Source of the DNA: a virus
Reading direction: 5' to 3' (one strand)
IMG/VR virus record: IMGVR_UViG_3300046642_000603
Span: 1 to 64,000 of that record
Length of the DNA: 64,000 nucleotides
In this document: in pieces, positions 39,937 to 47,955 of the stretch
Position numbering within the stretch: the first letter of the stretch is position 1
How the letters are laid out: each line of letters starts with the position of its first letter
Position numbers and translations under genes: made by a program
The notes under the pieces: model-generated
The model's database searches: none
Told to the model about the DNA's origin: nothing
Seen by the model: the letters and a program-made list of their open reading frames with translations, nothing else

Positions 39937-41475
39937 GTGGAACTGTACTTCGGCGGTTCAGAGATTCCCGGCTGGCGCAAGATGCTGGCCGAGGAAGGCG
40001 TCGAGAACGTCTCCCTCTCCTACATGGGGCTGCGGAGGCGGACCAAGTTCTCCCGGCCGTGGCTCATCGAGGACCACTACCTGGAGGGCCAGAAGGTCTT
40101 CCTCGACTCCGGCGCCTACACCGTGAACAAGGCCGAGGACGACGCGTACTCGGTCGGTGAACTCAAGGAGATCGCCGCTCATTACGAGGCGTTCGTCCAG
40201 CAGAATATCGACTCGCTTAATATGGTGTCCGAGTTCGACGCGGTCGTTCTCGGGCGCGAGTGGATAGAGGCCCGGCGCGAGGATTTCTGGGAGGATCTGC
40301 CGGAGGACAAGTTCCTTCCTATCTGGCACGCGGAATGGGGCGTCGATGAACTCGACCGCCTCGCTCAGCGGTATAAGCGTGTCGGAATTACCCAGACGGA
40401 TTTGGACGGACGGAATCTCTCTCCCGTTCTCAACGAGATCACCCGGAAATACGGAACCCTGCTCCACGGCGTCGCAATGACGAAGCCTGCGGAAATGGCT
40501 GCCGTCACCTGGGATTCCGTCGCGTCCACCTCCTGGATTTCCCCCTCGCAGTACGGTGACACCATCGTCTGGACCGGCCGGGAATTGAAGCGGTACCCGA
40601 AGAAATACAAGGACCAGGCGCGTAAGCGGCACCGCACGCTTTTCCAGGAAGCGGGCTTCGACCCGGACAAGATAGAGGACGGGGACAACAACGAGGTCCT
40701 GCGGTTCACCATCTGGTCGTGGCAGCAGTTGGCGGCCTCCATCGAGCAGCACCGTGCGCCCGAGACCGAAGCAGTTACTACTTCCGCTTCAGGGATACTC
40801 TCCGCTTTCTCTCAAACGCAGGGGGGCACAGTTGATACGACGACCGGAGAAGTGGTCAACGCCGTAGCAACTCCCACCCCTCGCCGGGACCGCCCGCGTA
40901 CCAACTTGCCGGTGATCGGCGTGGTGCAGGAGAAGGAGGTCTACACCGACCCCGACGACGGCGTGAACAAGGAGCGCGACGTCCCGCTGGTCACCGTCCG
41001 CTCGCAGTCCATGCGGGTCTGCTCGTCCTGCTTCCTCTCCTCGAAGTGCCCGGCCTTCGACAAGGATGCCAACTGCGCGTACGACATCCCGGTCGAGGTG
41101 AAGAGCAAGCAGCAGATGGGCGCGCTCCAGAATTCGCTCATTGAGATGCAGGCGCAGCGGGTCCTCTTCATGAAGATGGTCGAGGATATGACCGGCGGTT
41201 ACGCGGATCCGAACCTCTCCGGTGAGATCGACCGGCTCCAGAAACTGGTGAAGGTGAAGACCGAACTGGAGCAGGACTCCTTCTCCGTGAAACTGGAGGC
41301 TAAGGGGAACGGTGCGCAGGCCGGTATGATCAGCCGTCTGTTCGGAAAAGACGCAGGGCAGCAGATGACCGCCTTCGACAACCCCGTGTCGGCGGACCGG
41401 ATGATCGAGTCCGGCAGCGGATTCATCGACGCGGAAATCGTCGATGTACCAACTCTCTACAACCAGGAAGGTTAG
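39937..41475 (+). CDS. TGT/DpdA-like protein with Cys-rich C-terminal region
   Basis: A 512-residue GTG-start protein. KVFLDSGAYTV (~56-66) resembles the catalytic D-S-G-G/A-F/Y signature of tRNA-guanine transglycosylases and their DNA-acting relatives (DpdA). FLPIWHAEWGVDELDRLAQR and LLHGVAMTKP fit later barrel strands. Residues ~350-400 contain CSSCFLSSKCPAFDKDANCAY, four cysteines that may bind zinc or an Fe-S cluster. No 7-deazaguanine biosynthesis gene is seen in the window, so base exchange is an inference. The middle (40.2-40.7 kb) is lower in GC. It carries the only CTTAATATG variant (residues 94-96). Confidence 0.55.
   Translation: MELYFGGSEIPGWRKMLAEEGVENVSLSYMGLRRRTKFSRPWLIEDHYLEGQKVFLDSGAYTVNKAEDDAYSVGELKEIAAHYEAFVQQNIDSLNMVSEFDAVVLGREWIEARREDFWEDLPEDKFLPIWHAEWGVDELDRLAQRYKRVGITQTDLDGRNLSPVLNEITRKYGTLLHGVAMTKPAEMAAVTWDSVASTSWISPSQYGDTIVWTGRELKRYPKKYKDQARKRHRTLFQEAGFDPDKIEDGDNNEVLRFTIWSWQQLAASIEQHRAPETEAVTTSASGILSAFSQTQGGTVDTTTGEVVNAVATPTPRRDRPRTNLPVIGVVQEKEVYTDPDDGVNKERDVPLVTVRSQSMRVCSSCFLSSKCPAFDKDANCAYDIPVEVKSKQQMGALQNSLIEMQAQRVLFMKMVEDMTGGYADPNLSGEIDRLQKLVKVKTELEQDSFSVKLEAKGNGAQAGMISRLFGKDAGQQMTAFDNPVSADRMIESGSGFIDAEIVDVPTLYNQEG
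40216..40224 (+). repeat. CTTAATATG element 23
   Basis: Residues 94-96 of the TGT/DpdA-like protein; the only copy ending in G. Confidence 0.82.
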
Positions 41476-41487
41476 TTAGTACTTCTC

Positions 41488-41637
41488 ATGGACACGCACG
41501 TGCATGCAGTGTCTTTCGCCGAAAGCGGCGAGAGCACGGCAGAAGAGGTCGAGTGCAAGCGCTGCTACGGCACGGGGGAGGACCGCGACGGAGCGGACTG
41601 TGTCCCCTGCGAGGGCTACGGTACGGTGCTGGTATGA
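41488..41637 (+). CDS. Small DnaJ-type zinc-finger protein
   Basis: A 49-residue protein with two CxxCxGxG-type units: CKRCYGTG and CVPCEGYG. This is a minimal DnaJ central-domain-like zinc finger. Overlaps the next ATG by 4 bases (ATGA). Confidence 0.65.
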   Translation: MDTHVHAVSFAESGESTAEEVECKRCYGTGEDRDGADCVPCEGYGTVLV

Positions 41638-42017
41638 ACAGATTCCGCCGAGTAAAGGCCGCCCTCATCACAATCGGAATTCTCGCGATTCCTGCGATCG
41701 GACTTTCCGTGATCCCCGAGCAGGATTCCACCGGGCTTAATACCGGAGTTTCCAGGTCGGTTTCTTCCGGAACAGAGGGGGATTCCAACCCGCAGCCTGT
41801 TGCCACAGTCACCCGGTATGCCGAGGCGCCCGCTAAGCGGAATACGGGCACATGCAAGGTGTCGCTCGTGATCGGGCCCTCGCCCGCCGTACCCGCACCT
41901 ACGTCCTCGGCCACGCCTTACGCACCCGTGAATGGGCTCGCACATACGCATTCCGTGCAGGTCAAGATTCCGTGCCCCGTGGAGACGGTGACGGAAACAC
42001 CAACGTCTACCAAGTAA
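41634..42017 (+). CDS. Exported or membrane-anchored small protein
   Basis: A 127-residue protein with a typical signal/anchor: basic MNRFRRVKA then hydrophobic ALITIGILAIPAIGLSVI. The mature part is Ser/Thr/Pro-rich with two cysteines. CTTAATACC at residues 35-37 follows the hydrophobic segment. It is the last gene with the element before the 17-kb gap. Confidence 0.65.
   Translation: MNRFRRVKAALITIGILAIPAIGLSVIPEQDSTGLNTGVSRSVSSGTEGDSNPQPVATVTRYAEAPAKRNTGTCKVSLVIGPSPAVPAPTSSATPYAPVNGLAHTHSVQVKIPCPVETVTETPTSTK
41736..41744 (+). repeat. CTTAATACC element 24
   Basis: Residues 35-37 of the exported small protein; last copy before the gap. Confidence 0.9.
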
Positions 42018-42039
42018 TCCACCGCCTGGTCAACATATG

Positions 42040-42076
42040 AAAGCCGTGAGCTGCCTGTGACGCAGCTCACGGCTTT
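42040..42076 (+). terminator. Strong intrinsic terminator
   Basis: Perfect 15-bp stem AAAGCCGTGAGCTGC / GCAGCTCACGGCTTT with a 7-base loop, then CTTC. It marks the boundary between the element-rich region and the promoter-rich small-gene block. Confidence 0.92.
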
Positions 42077-42082
42077 CTTCGT

Positions 42083-42130
42083 TACGTCTCGCAGATTACG
42101 TCTTGACGGTTACGGCTTTCGGAGTAGTGT
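42083..42130 (+). promoter_or_regulatory. Promoter with TTACG operator half-sites
   Basis: TTGACG (42103-42108), 16-base spacer, TAGTGT (42125-42130). GTTACGTCTC, GATTACGTC and GTTACGGCTTT occur in a row across 42081-42120, three phased half-sites. The leader continues into CCTGTCA and the shared CCAACCGCCCC/CAGGAGG leader motif. Confidence 0.8.
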
Positions 42131-42144
42131 TCTCCCTGTCAACA

Positions 42145-42168
42145 CCAACCGCCCCCACAGCAGGAGGA
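42145..42168 (+). repeat. Shared leader motif copy 1
   Basis: CCAACCGCCCC, 5 bases, CAGGAGG, just before the ATG at 42176. One of at least eight near-identical leaders in 42-53.5 kb. Confidence 0.75.
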
Positions 42169-42175
42169 GCACCCC

Positions 42176-42535
42176 ATGACCGACAACAGCGTCCGCGAAT
42201 ACCTCGCCCTGGAGCAGAAGTACTCCGAGGTGATCCACATCGTCGAGGCCGCCATGAACGGCGAGCGCGTGAACATCACCGACGTGCGCCGCGCCCTCGA
42301 CGACATCTACAACGCGGGCCGCGACAAGGGCCCCGCCATCGAGACCCCGCGCCGTCCGCTGTCCTACGAGATCAGCGACAACATCGTCCTGGTCATGGGC
42401 GGTGGCACCTCCGAGAAGGGCGCCCGCCAGCACACCGAGAACCTGGTCAACGCGGCCAAGGAGCACGGCTTCAAGCAGGGCTACGCCGAGGCCAAGCGCA
42501 AGGTCCTGCTCGCCCTGACCGGCAAGGAGGTCTGA
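42176..42535 (+). CDS. Small unknown protein
   Basis: A 119-residue helical protein (first gene of the early-type block) with its own promoter. Charged helices (NLVNAAKEHGFKQGYAEAKRKVLLAL) suggest a small soluble protein. No family recognised. Confidence 0.7.
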   Translation: MTDNSVREYLALEQKYSEVIHIVEAAMNGERVNITDVRRALDDIYNAGRDKGPAIETPRRPLSYEISDNIVLVMGGGTSEKGARQHTENLVNAAKEHGFKQGYAEAKRKVLLALTGKEV

Positions 42536-42537
42536 GC

Positions 42538-43053
42538 ATGCGCGACAACCAGAAGTCCAAGGTCTACAGCGCCGAAAACCTCGTCATGGACGTGCTGGCC
42601 ACCGTCGCCAAGACCGACGCCCGCACCTTCGACTTCTACGGCTCCGGCCTGGTCCTGCCCGACGAGCGCAAGTTCGGCGACCTCGACGGCGTCCAGCGCT
42701 ACATCGACCAGGTCCTCGGCCTGAACTGGGTACGCGCCACCTGGCCCACCCGGGCCGCCCTGCCGGTCACCGTCCGCGCCAGGAAGGGCGACGCCCACGC
42801 CCACTACGAACCGCTGCGCCACGTCATCGCCGTCCCCGAGCACCATCGCGGGATCTCCTGGGCCATGCGCGAGATGGTCATCATCCACGAGCTGGCCCAC
42901 CATCTCGCCCGGGGCGGAGAGGTCCACGGCGTGCAGTTCGTCTCCACCTACCTGCACCTGGTCAAGGAACTGGTAGGCGACGAGGTCGGTCTGCTGCTCA
43001 CCGACGCCTTCGCCCGTAACGGCGTCGCCTTCGGCGCCCTCGTCGCCGCCTGA
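42538..43053 (+). CDS. TIGR04338-like zinc metalloprotein
   Basis: A 171-residue protein with MVIIHELAHHLARGGEVHG (HExxH zinc motif at ~115-120) in a small alpha/beta domain. It resembles actinobacterial TIGR04338 proteins, which are typically encoded beside a DUF2786 gene, as here (43386). Probable metallopeptidase of unknown target. Confidence 0.8.
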   Translation: MRDNQKSKVYSAENLVMDVLATVAKTDARTFDFYGSGLVLPDERKFGDLDGVQRYIDQVLGLNWVRATWPTRAALPVTVRARKGDAHAHYEPLRHVIAVPEHHRGISWAMREMVIIHELAHHLARGGEVHGVQFVSTYLHLVKELVGDEVGLLLTDAFARNGVAFGALVAA

Positions 43054-43062
43054 GAGGTCCCC

Positions 43063-43266
43063 ATGCCCATCGAGCCCAAGCGTGAAGCCCGAATCCGTCG
43101 CATGGTCGCGCACCTCATGAACGAGGCATTGCGTACGGCGCCCATCGCCCCCGAGGACGGGAAGCCCTTCCAGCCTGACGACGTGAACGTCTGGGAGATC
43201 ATCTCCTACGTCCGCAACGCCACGATCACCGAATTCCGCGACGCCGTGGAAGACCTGCGTCACTGA
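43063..43266 (+). CDS. Small unknown protein
   Basis: A 67-residue protein, basic N-terminus (EPKREARIRRMVAHLMNEAL) and an acidic C-terminal helix. Third gene of the first early-type transcript. Confidence 0.65.
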   Translation: MPIEPKREARIRRMVAHLMNEALRTAPIAPEDGKPFQPDDVNVWEIISYVRNATITEFRDAVEDLRH

Positions 43267-43314
43267 AAGGCCCTCGTGTCTCTCACTGTCCCGCAAGTAA
43301 TCTCGCAATAACGC

Positions 43315-43344
43315 TTGACAACGGGTTTCGTGAACCCGTAACGT
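43315..43344 (+). promoter_or_regulatory. Promoter with internal palindromic operator
   Basis: TTGACA (43315-43320), 18-base spacer, TAACGT (43339-43344). The spacer is the inverted repeat ACGGGTT-TCGTG-AACCCGT, so a bound regulator would block polymerase. Confidence 0.78.
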
Positions 43345-43354
43345 CTACCTCACA

Positions 43355-43377
43355 CCAACCGCCCCCGTAACAGGAGG
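43355..43377 (+). repeat. Shared leader motif copy 2
   Basis: CCAACCGCCCCCGTAACAGGAGG (in two parts: CCAACCGCCCC, then CAGGAGG) immediately upstream of the DUF2786-like gene. Confidence 0.75.
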
Positions 43378-43385
43378 AGCCCACG

Positions 43386-44243
43386 ATGGCTGACCGCATG
43401 CTCGACAAGCTGGCCAAGATCCTCGCCCAGGCCGAGAACGCCTCGACCCCCGAGGAAGCCGCGACCTACATGAAGAAGGCGCAGTCCCTGGCTACCCTCG
43501 GCAGCATCGACCTCGCCGTGGCCCGGCAGCACACCGCGAAGAAGGAGCAGCGCGAGCAGCCGACCCACAAGATGATCACCATCGGCCAGGCCCGCAAGCA
43601 GAACAACGCGCGGCTGGTCAACCTGTTCAACGCCATCGCGTACGCCAACGACGTCCGGCTCAACATCGCGAACAACAGCACCTTCGTCATCGCGTTCGGC
43701 ATGCCGTCGGACATCGAGGTCGTCGAGGTCCTGTACGCCAGCCTGCTCTTCCAGATGGTCGAGTCCGCCAACGCCTGGCTGAAGACCGGCGAGTACAAGA
43801 AGGAGACGGTCCGGGGCAAGAAGAAGGTCTGGGACGCCTACTGGGGCGAGTGGGACTACGAGACGGTCTACAAGCCCATGGACGGCCGCACCGCCCGCGC
43901 CAACTTCTACGACGCCTTCACCGGCCGCATCTCCGCCCGCCTGCAAGAGGCCCGCCGGGAGGCCCTGGAGGCCGCCAAGGAGAAGACCTACAGCGTGCCC
44001 AGCACGGGCGTGGACGGCCGTGAGTACGAGATCGAGGTGACCGCTGCCCTCGTCCTCTTCGACAAGAAGAAGGAGGTCTCCGACTACTTCAACGCGAAGT
44101 CCACCGCCAGGGGCACCTGGAAGGGCGCCAGCACCACCACCCGCAGCAGCACCGCCCGCAGCGCCGGGGACAGCGCGGCCAGGTCCGCCCGTCTGGGCAG
44201 CGCCAAGGCCATCGGTGGTCAGCGCACGCCCCTCGCCGCCTGA
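43386..44243 (+). CDS. DUF2786-like protein
   Basis: A 285-residue protein. The N-terminus LDKLAKILAQAENASTPEEA then AATYMKKAQSLA matches the ~40-residue DUF2786 helical domain. The middle holds a longer conserved-looking region (MPSDIEVVEVLYASLLFQM) and the C-terminus is a Ser/Thr/Ala/Arg-rich tail. It pairs with the TIGR04338-like gene upstream. Function of the family is unknown. Confidence 0.8.
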   Translation: MADRMLDKLAKILAQAENASTPEEAATYMKKAQSLATLGSIDLAVARQHTAKKEQREQPTHKMITIGQARKQNNARLVNLFNAIAYANDVRLNIANNSTFVIAFGMPSDIEVVEVLYASLLFQMVESANAWLKTGEYKKETVRGKKKVWDAYWGEWDYETVYKPMDGRTARANFYDAFTGRISARLQEARREALEAAKEKTYSVPSTGVDGREYEIEVTAALVLFDKKKEVSDYFNAKSTARGTWKGASTTTRSSTARSAGDSAARSARLGSAKAIGGQRTPLAA

Positions 44244-44263
44244 GACCCTAGGAGATCACCAGC

Positions 44264-44494
44264 ATGCGCACCGTCGCCCGCACCGCCACGAAGAAGATCG
44301 CCGCCATCAAGGCCGACTTCACCGACTGCCGCTCCTACGACGGCACGGAGATGGTCTCCGTGGACGCCGACCACGCCTGGCAGGCCCTGACGGCCTACCC
44401 CAAGGCCCGGCTGATCGAGTCCTCGGACGGCACCCGCTACACCATCCAGGTCCACGGCGGCAAGTTCTACCACCTGCGGCGCCCCGCCGCGTGA
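44264..44494 (+). CDS. Small basic unknown protein
   Basis: A 76-residue protein behind AGGAG. Basic helix at the start (RTVARTATKKIAAIKADF), then short beta strands. No family recognised. Confidence 0.65.
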   Translation: MRTVARTATKKIAAIKADFTDCRSYDGTEMVSVDADHAWQALTAYPKARLIESSDGTRYTIQVHGGKFYHLRRPAA

Positions 44495-44510
44495 TCCTTG
44501 CGCACCCCCT

Positions 44511-44557
44511 GCGTACGGGCCGTCCGACTCGACACCTGAGCCGGGCGGCCCGTACGC
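44511..44557 (+). terminator. Hairpin, probable terminator/attenuator
   Basis: 16-bp stem with one wobble: GCGTACGGGCCG (44511-44522) pairs with 44546-44557, continued by TCCG/CGGG inside. No T-run follows, so termination may be partial. Confidence 0.6.
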
Positions 44558-44597
44558 TTCCCGCGACCATCAATCCCCGCACCAGGAGGAGCCCACC

Positions 44598-44933
44598 ATG
44601 CCCGCGCCCCGCAGCATGTCCCGCAGCGACTACGAGACCCTGTCCGCCGCCCTCGCCGACTCCGACGACCAGGACATCAACGCCCGCCGCAACATCGCCT
44701 TCAACATCGCCGACGCCCTCACCGGCACGGGCGACCGCTTCGACCCCATCCTGTGGCTGCGCCAGTGCAAGATCGGCCCGTTCTCCCCGGCCGACGTGGC
44801 CGACTGGTCCACCCGCCTGGACCTGCGCATCAAGGCCATCGGCAAGAAGCGCCGCAACTCCCTGGACATGGGGTACGACATCGAGCAGTACATCGACGCA
44901 AGCGGTTCGCCGATTACGGTTGACAAGGCGTAG
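44598..44933 (+). CDS. Small unknown protein
   Basis: A 111-residue soluble protein behind CCAGGAGGAG. Contains DDQDINARRNIAFNIADALTG and IGKKRRNSLDMGYD. Its last codons overlap the next promoter. Confidence 0.65.
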   Translation: MPAPRSMSRSDYETLSAALADSDDQDINARRNIAFNIADALTGTGDRFDPILWLRQCKIGPFSPADVADWSTRLDLRIKAIGKKRRNSLDMGYDIEQYIDASGSPITVDKA

Positions 44934-44948
44934 CCGCCCTCATAGAGT
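44920..44948 (+). promoter_or_regulatory. Consensus-like promoter
   Basis: TTGACA (44920-44925), 17-base spacer, TAGAGT (44943-44948). GATTACGG touches the -35. The leader has CCTGTCA then the shared motif. Confidence 0.85.
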
Positions 44949-44963
44949 CTTACCTGTCAGCAA

Positions 44964-44984
44964 CAACCGCCCCGAAACAGGAGG
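44964..44984 (+). repeat. Shared leader motif copy 3
   Basis: CAACCGCCCC, 5 bases, CAGGAGG before the GTG at 44991. Confidence 0.72.
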
Positions 44985-44990
44985 CCCCAG

Positions 44991-45953
44991 GTGAACCTCA
45001 CCACCGCTACCCCCGTCGAGATCGACACCGTCCTCTCCGACATGTGGGCCGAGCAGCAGGCCGTCGAGCTGCGCATCGCTGGCTACCAGCGCGCCGAGGC
45101 CGAGACCTTCGTGATCATCGAGAAGATCAGGAACGGCTTCCGGCTGCCGCAGTACCGCACCGTCCTCGACGGCATCGAGCTGGTGGAACAGCTCAACCTG
45201 CTCAAGGGGAACATCGAGGCGTACAAGGCCGAGCTGGCCGAGCTGGAGAAGAAGTCCCTCCCCTACGAGAACGAGTACGTCCGTCGCGGCGGCTGGGCCC
45301 GAGTGTTCCTGGCCAAGAGCAGCGACGGCCACGCCCACAACGGCCAGAACTGCTCCACCTGCCACCACGGCGAGTACCGCACGCAGTTCGCCTGGCTGGT
45401 CGAGTACTCCGGCAAGCCGGAGGCCGAGATCGTCGCCGATGCCGGGAAGCGCGCCTGCACCACCTGCTACCCCTCGGCCCCGGTGAACGCCAAGGACACC
45501 AAGATGTTCACGCCGGAGGAGCGCGAGGCCCAGCAGGCCCGCGAGGAGCGCGAGGCGGAGCGGACCCGCAAGGCCCGGGAGGCGGCCGACAAGAGCATCA
45601 CCACCCCCGAGGGCGAGAAGCTGTACGCGGGCAAGGACCACGACTCCTGGGACGTCTGCAAGACCCTTCGTACCGCCGAGGTCGCCGCGACCGACGCCCT
45701 GCTGGAGGTCCTGCTGGACCAGGCGCGCGAGAACGACCCGGAGTGGGCCCACTACTTCGAGCACAGGTCCTACGCCCAGCGGCAGATGGAGAACACCCGC
45801 CACGCCTGGTACCTGCTCCGGGCCATCGCCAACAAGAAGGGCCTGACCTTCCAGGAGGTCTTCGAGACCCACGAGAAGAAGGCCCAGGCGAAGCAGCGCA
45901 AGATCGAGCGCGAGTGGGCGAAGGACACGCGCAACCCGAACCGCGTCAAGTGA
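44991..45953 (+). CDS. Unknown protein with CxxC zinc-type pairs
   Basis: A 320-residue GTG-start protein. N-terminal helices (LVEQLNLLKGNIEAYKAELAEL), then NCSTCHHGEY and ACTTCYPSA, two CxxC pairs ~40 residues apart likely to bind zinc. A long charged helical segment follows (EEREAQQAREEREAERTRKAREAA). Own consensus promoter suggests strong early expression. Confidence 0.7.
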   Translation: MNLTTATPVEIDTVLSDMWAEQQAVELRIAGYQRAEAETFVIIEKIRNGFRLPQYRTVLDGIELVEQLNLLKGNIEAYKAELAELEKKSLPYENEYVRRGGWARVFLAKSSDGHAHNGQNCSTCHHGEYRTQFAWLVEYSGKPEAEIVADAGKRACTTCYPSAPVNAKDTKMFTPEEREAQQAREEREAERTRKAREAADKSITTPEGEKLYAGKDHDSWDVCKTLRTAEVAATDALLEVLLDQARENDPEWAHYFEHRSYAQRQMENTRHAWYLLRAIANKKGLTFQEVFETHEKKAQAKQRKIEREWAKDTRNPNRVK

Positions 45954-45954
45954 A

Positions 45955-46008
45955 GCCGTAACTCGGAAGCCGTAGGGGAGAACCCATAACCTGGAATCTT
46001 CCCTACGG
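45955..46008 (+). promoter_or_regulatory. Regulatory leader with CCGTA half-sites and hairpin
   Basis: GCCGTAACTC and GCCGTAGGGG lie in tandem; CCGTAGGGGA (45971-45980) pairs with TTCCCTACGG (45998-46007) with one wobble. CATAACCT in the loop may serve as -10. Upstream of the GTG at 46023. Confidence 0.45.
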
Positions 46009-46022
46009 CCCCGGAGGCACCC

Positions 46023-46169
46023 GTGAACGACCAGCAGCAGACCCCCGAGCACGTCCGCGCCGTCCAGGAGCGTCGGCGCAGCGGAGCGGCCGGAGGACAC
46101 GATTCCCGCCCCCGCAAGCAGCGAACGCGCAAGACTGCCAAGCACGCAGCCATACGAGACCAGGAGTAG
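46023..46169 (+). CDS. Small basic unknown protein
   Basis: A 48-residue GTG-start protein behind GGAGG, very rich in Arg/Lys/Gln (RRRSGAAGGHDSRPRKQRTRKTAKH). A nucleic-acid contact is plausible from charge. Confidence 0.6.
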   Translation: MNDQQQTPEHVRAVQERRRSGAAGGHDSRPRKQRTRKTAKHAAIRDQE

Positions 46170-46174
46170 CCACC

Positions 46175-46579
46175 GTGGACGCCAACGCGACCGCCAAGTA
46201 CATCGAGAAGGCCGTCACCGGAGCCGTGGACGGCGCCAACAAGGCCCGCGCGAACTACGCCGACCTGCTGCGCCTCCCGCTCAACGTCGGCAGCTCCATG
46301 TCCTCCCCGCACGTCCTGGACGCCGTCACCCACGCCGAGGCCGTCGCCCTGTCGTTCCTGGAGATCCACGACGTGGCCAACGGCACCCTGGAGCAGGTCG
46401 GCACGGAGAAGTTCCTGGAGGCCACCGAGACCGTGCGCAAGCGAATCCTGGACTGGCTGCGCACCTCCCGCGTGGAGAACGGCGGCATCGTCCAGGTGCA
46501 GGCCAACGCCCGCCACAACGCCGCCACCCGCGTGCTGTCCGTCACGGACATCATCGAACTCATCGACGAGGAGGACTGA
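46175..46579 (+). CDS. Unknown helical protein
   Basis: A 134-residue GTG-start protein behind AGGAG, mainly helical (GTEKFLEATETVRKRILDWLRTSR). No family recognised. Confidence 0.65.
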   Translation: MDANATAKYIEKAVTGAVDGANKARANYADLLRLPLNVGSSMSSPHVLDAVTHAEAVALSFLEIHDVANGTLEQVGTEKFLEATETVRKRILDWLRTSRVENGGIVQVQANARHNAATRVLSVTDIIELIDEED

Positions 46580-46581
46580 CC

Positions 46582-46710
46582 GTGTGCAAGTGCCGTGCCA
46601 CCACCTACCAGGGGCACCTCAAGAAGGTCGAGCAGGACGGTTACCCGGCCCACGTCTACAAGGGGCACTACTGGGCCCCCAAGGACGACACCGCAGCTCC
46701 CCAGCACTGA
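46582..46710 (+). CDS. Small unknown protein
   Basis: A 42-residue GTG-start frame (VCKCRATTYQGHLKK...) behind GAGGAGGA. It has a CxC at the start and a Tyr/His-rich end. Confidence 0.55.
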   Translation: MCKCRATTYQGHLKKVEQDGYPAHVYKGHYWAPKDDTAAPQH

Positions 46711-46733
46711 CCAACCACCCCACCATCAGGAGG
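46711..46733 (+). repeat. Shared leader motif copy 4
   Basis: CCAACCACCCC, 5 bases, TCAGGAGG, directly after the previous stop and before ATG 46742. No promoter boxes are seen here, so the motif also occurs inside a transcript. Confidence 0.68.
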
Positions 46734-46741
46734 GCACCACC

Positions 46742-47092
46742 ATGAAGATCGTCCCCACCAACTGGGCCACCCGCCGCGAGGTCTTCGTCCCCGTCGAGGA
46801 CGGGCCGACCATCCCCACCGGGGCCTACTCGGGCCGGGCCAAGGACAAGGAGATGAAGGTCGTCCGGTTCCACCTGACCTACTGGCCGAGCAACGGTGAG
46901 TGGAAGGCCGCGTCCCTGCCGGTCATCGGGGTCCTGCTGAAGCAGGACGGCACGCCGGGACAGGTCGAGCACCTGACCTCCTACAGCCTGGAGAACGACG
47001 ACATCCCGCAGTGGGCGAGGGACGTCGTCGAGCACTTCCGCCCGAAGGAGCCCGCGCCGACCTCGCCGGACTCCCTGGAACTCAGCGTCTGA
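46742..47092 (+). CDS. Unknown beta-rich protein
   Basis: A 116-residue protein with several alternating strands (MKVVRFHLTYWPSNGEWKAASLPVIGVLL). No family recognised. Confidence 0.68.
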   Translation: MKIVPTNWATRREVFVPVEDGPTIPTGAYSGRAKDKEMKVVRFHLTYWPSNGEWKAASLPVIGVLLKQDGTPGQVEHLTSYSLENDDIPQWARDVVEHFRPKEPAPTSPDSLELSV

Positions 47093-47109
47093 CACACGAG
47101 GAGCACGAC

Positions 47110-47352
47110 ATGAGCGAGCAGCCCGAAGAGCTGGAGTGCCTGGAAGACAACACGGGCGCGTGCAGCGGCCCCGTGGAGTTCCGTGACCCGCTGTCCGGCA
47201 CGGGCAAGTCCTTCCCGCGCTGCGCCGCCCACTGGTCGGCACGGCTGAAGAAGCAGGAGGAGATCGTCGCCCGGTACGCGCCGTTCTCCGACGTCCCGCC
47301 GAGCGGCTTCGACCCGACGTACGCGGGCGAGCGCTGGGACGAGGACTACTGA
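47110..47352 (+). CDS. Small acidic unknown protein
   Basis: An 80-residue protein with three Cys/His candidates (LECLEDNTGACSGP, RCAAHW). Could bind a metal. Ends the transcript before a terminator. Confidence 0.65.
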   Translation: MSEQPEELECLEDNTGACSGPVEFRDPLSGTGKSFPRCAAHWSARLKKQEEIVARYAPFSDVPPSGFDPTYAGERWDEDY

Positions 47353-47363
47353 TCGCAAGCACT

Positions 47364-47403
47364 TTAAGGGGATCGCTTGACGACTGTCGAGCGGTCCCCT
47401 TAA
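47364..47403 (+). terminator. Long intrinsic terminator
   Basis: 18-bp stem (TTAAGGGGATCGCTTGAC with GTCGAGCGGTCCCCTTAA, two wobble pairs) with a 4-base loop, then CTGTTGT. Confidence 0.85.
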
Positions 47404-47441
47404 CTGTTGTCTGACAACGCACCCCACACCAGGAGGAGCAG

Positions 47442-47684
47442 ATGGCAGGCAGCCCGTTCCGATCCGTCCTGCTGGCCACGCGCCACGAGGCCGCCGACGA
47501 GCTGATCAGGCAGCGCGAGAAATCGCTGAAAGTCCTGGAGAGCCGCTGGCGCAAGGAGTCCAGGGCAGCCCGCCAGCGCATCCTCATGACCCGCATCCAG
47601 GCAACACGCAACAGCCTTGTCAGTTGGCAGGACTACATTGCCCAGGGATGCCCCCGCGTCGACAACGCCACCACCCGAGTCTGA
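47442..47684 (+). CDS. Small basic helical protein
   Basis: An 80-residue protein behind CAGGAGGAG. Highly charged helix (LIRQREKSLKVLESRWRKESRAARQRI). Possible nucleic-acid binder; unknown family. Confidence 0.65.
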   Translation: MAGSPFRSVLLATRHEAADELIRQREKSLKVLESRWRKESRAARQRILMTRIQATRNSLVSWQDYIAQGCPRVDNATTRV

Positions 47685-47698
47685 GCAGGAGCAGCACC

Positions 47699-47911
47699 GT
47701 GGAGAGTTTCAAGGTCTTGTGGACCGACACCAACGGCCACGCGCACGTGTCCGTCGTGAGCTACGACAAGACCAGCGCCGACCGCCGGGCCGGGGAGTTG
47801 CGGGGGACCATGACCAACGTCTCGGTCGTCCCTGTCTTCCCGCCCAACTGGACGTTCGAGCAGCAGCCCAAGGGGCGCATCGTCCAGCGCAGGCACACCG
47901 CAGTCAAGTAA
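47699..47911 (+). CDS. Small unknown protein
   Basis: A 70-residue GTG-start protein, beta-rich (FKVLWTDTNGHAHVSVVSYD), ending in a basic tail. No family recognised. Confidence 0.62.
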   Translation: MESFKVLWTDTNGHAHVSVVSYDKTSADRRAGELRGTMTNVSVVPVFPPNWTFEQQPKGRIVQRRHTAVK

Positions 47912-47925
47912 GTTCAGGGTAGCGC

Positions 47926-47955
47926 TTGACGAGACGTATTGAAGGCGACTAGCTT
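47926..47955 (+). promoter_or_regulatory. Promoter
   Basis: TTGACG (47926-47931), 18-base spacer with GACGTA, TAGCTT (47950-47955), then CCTGTCA and leader motif copy 5 (47966-47990). Confidence 0.75.
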
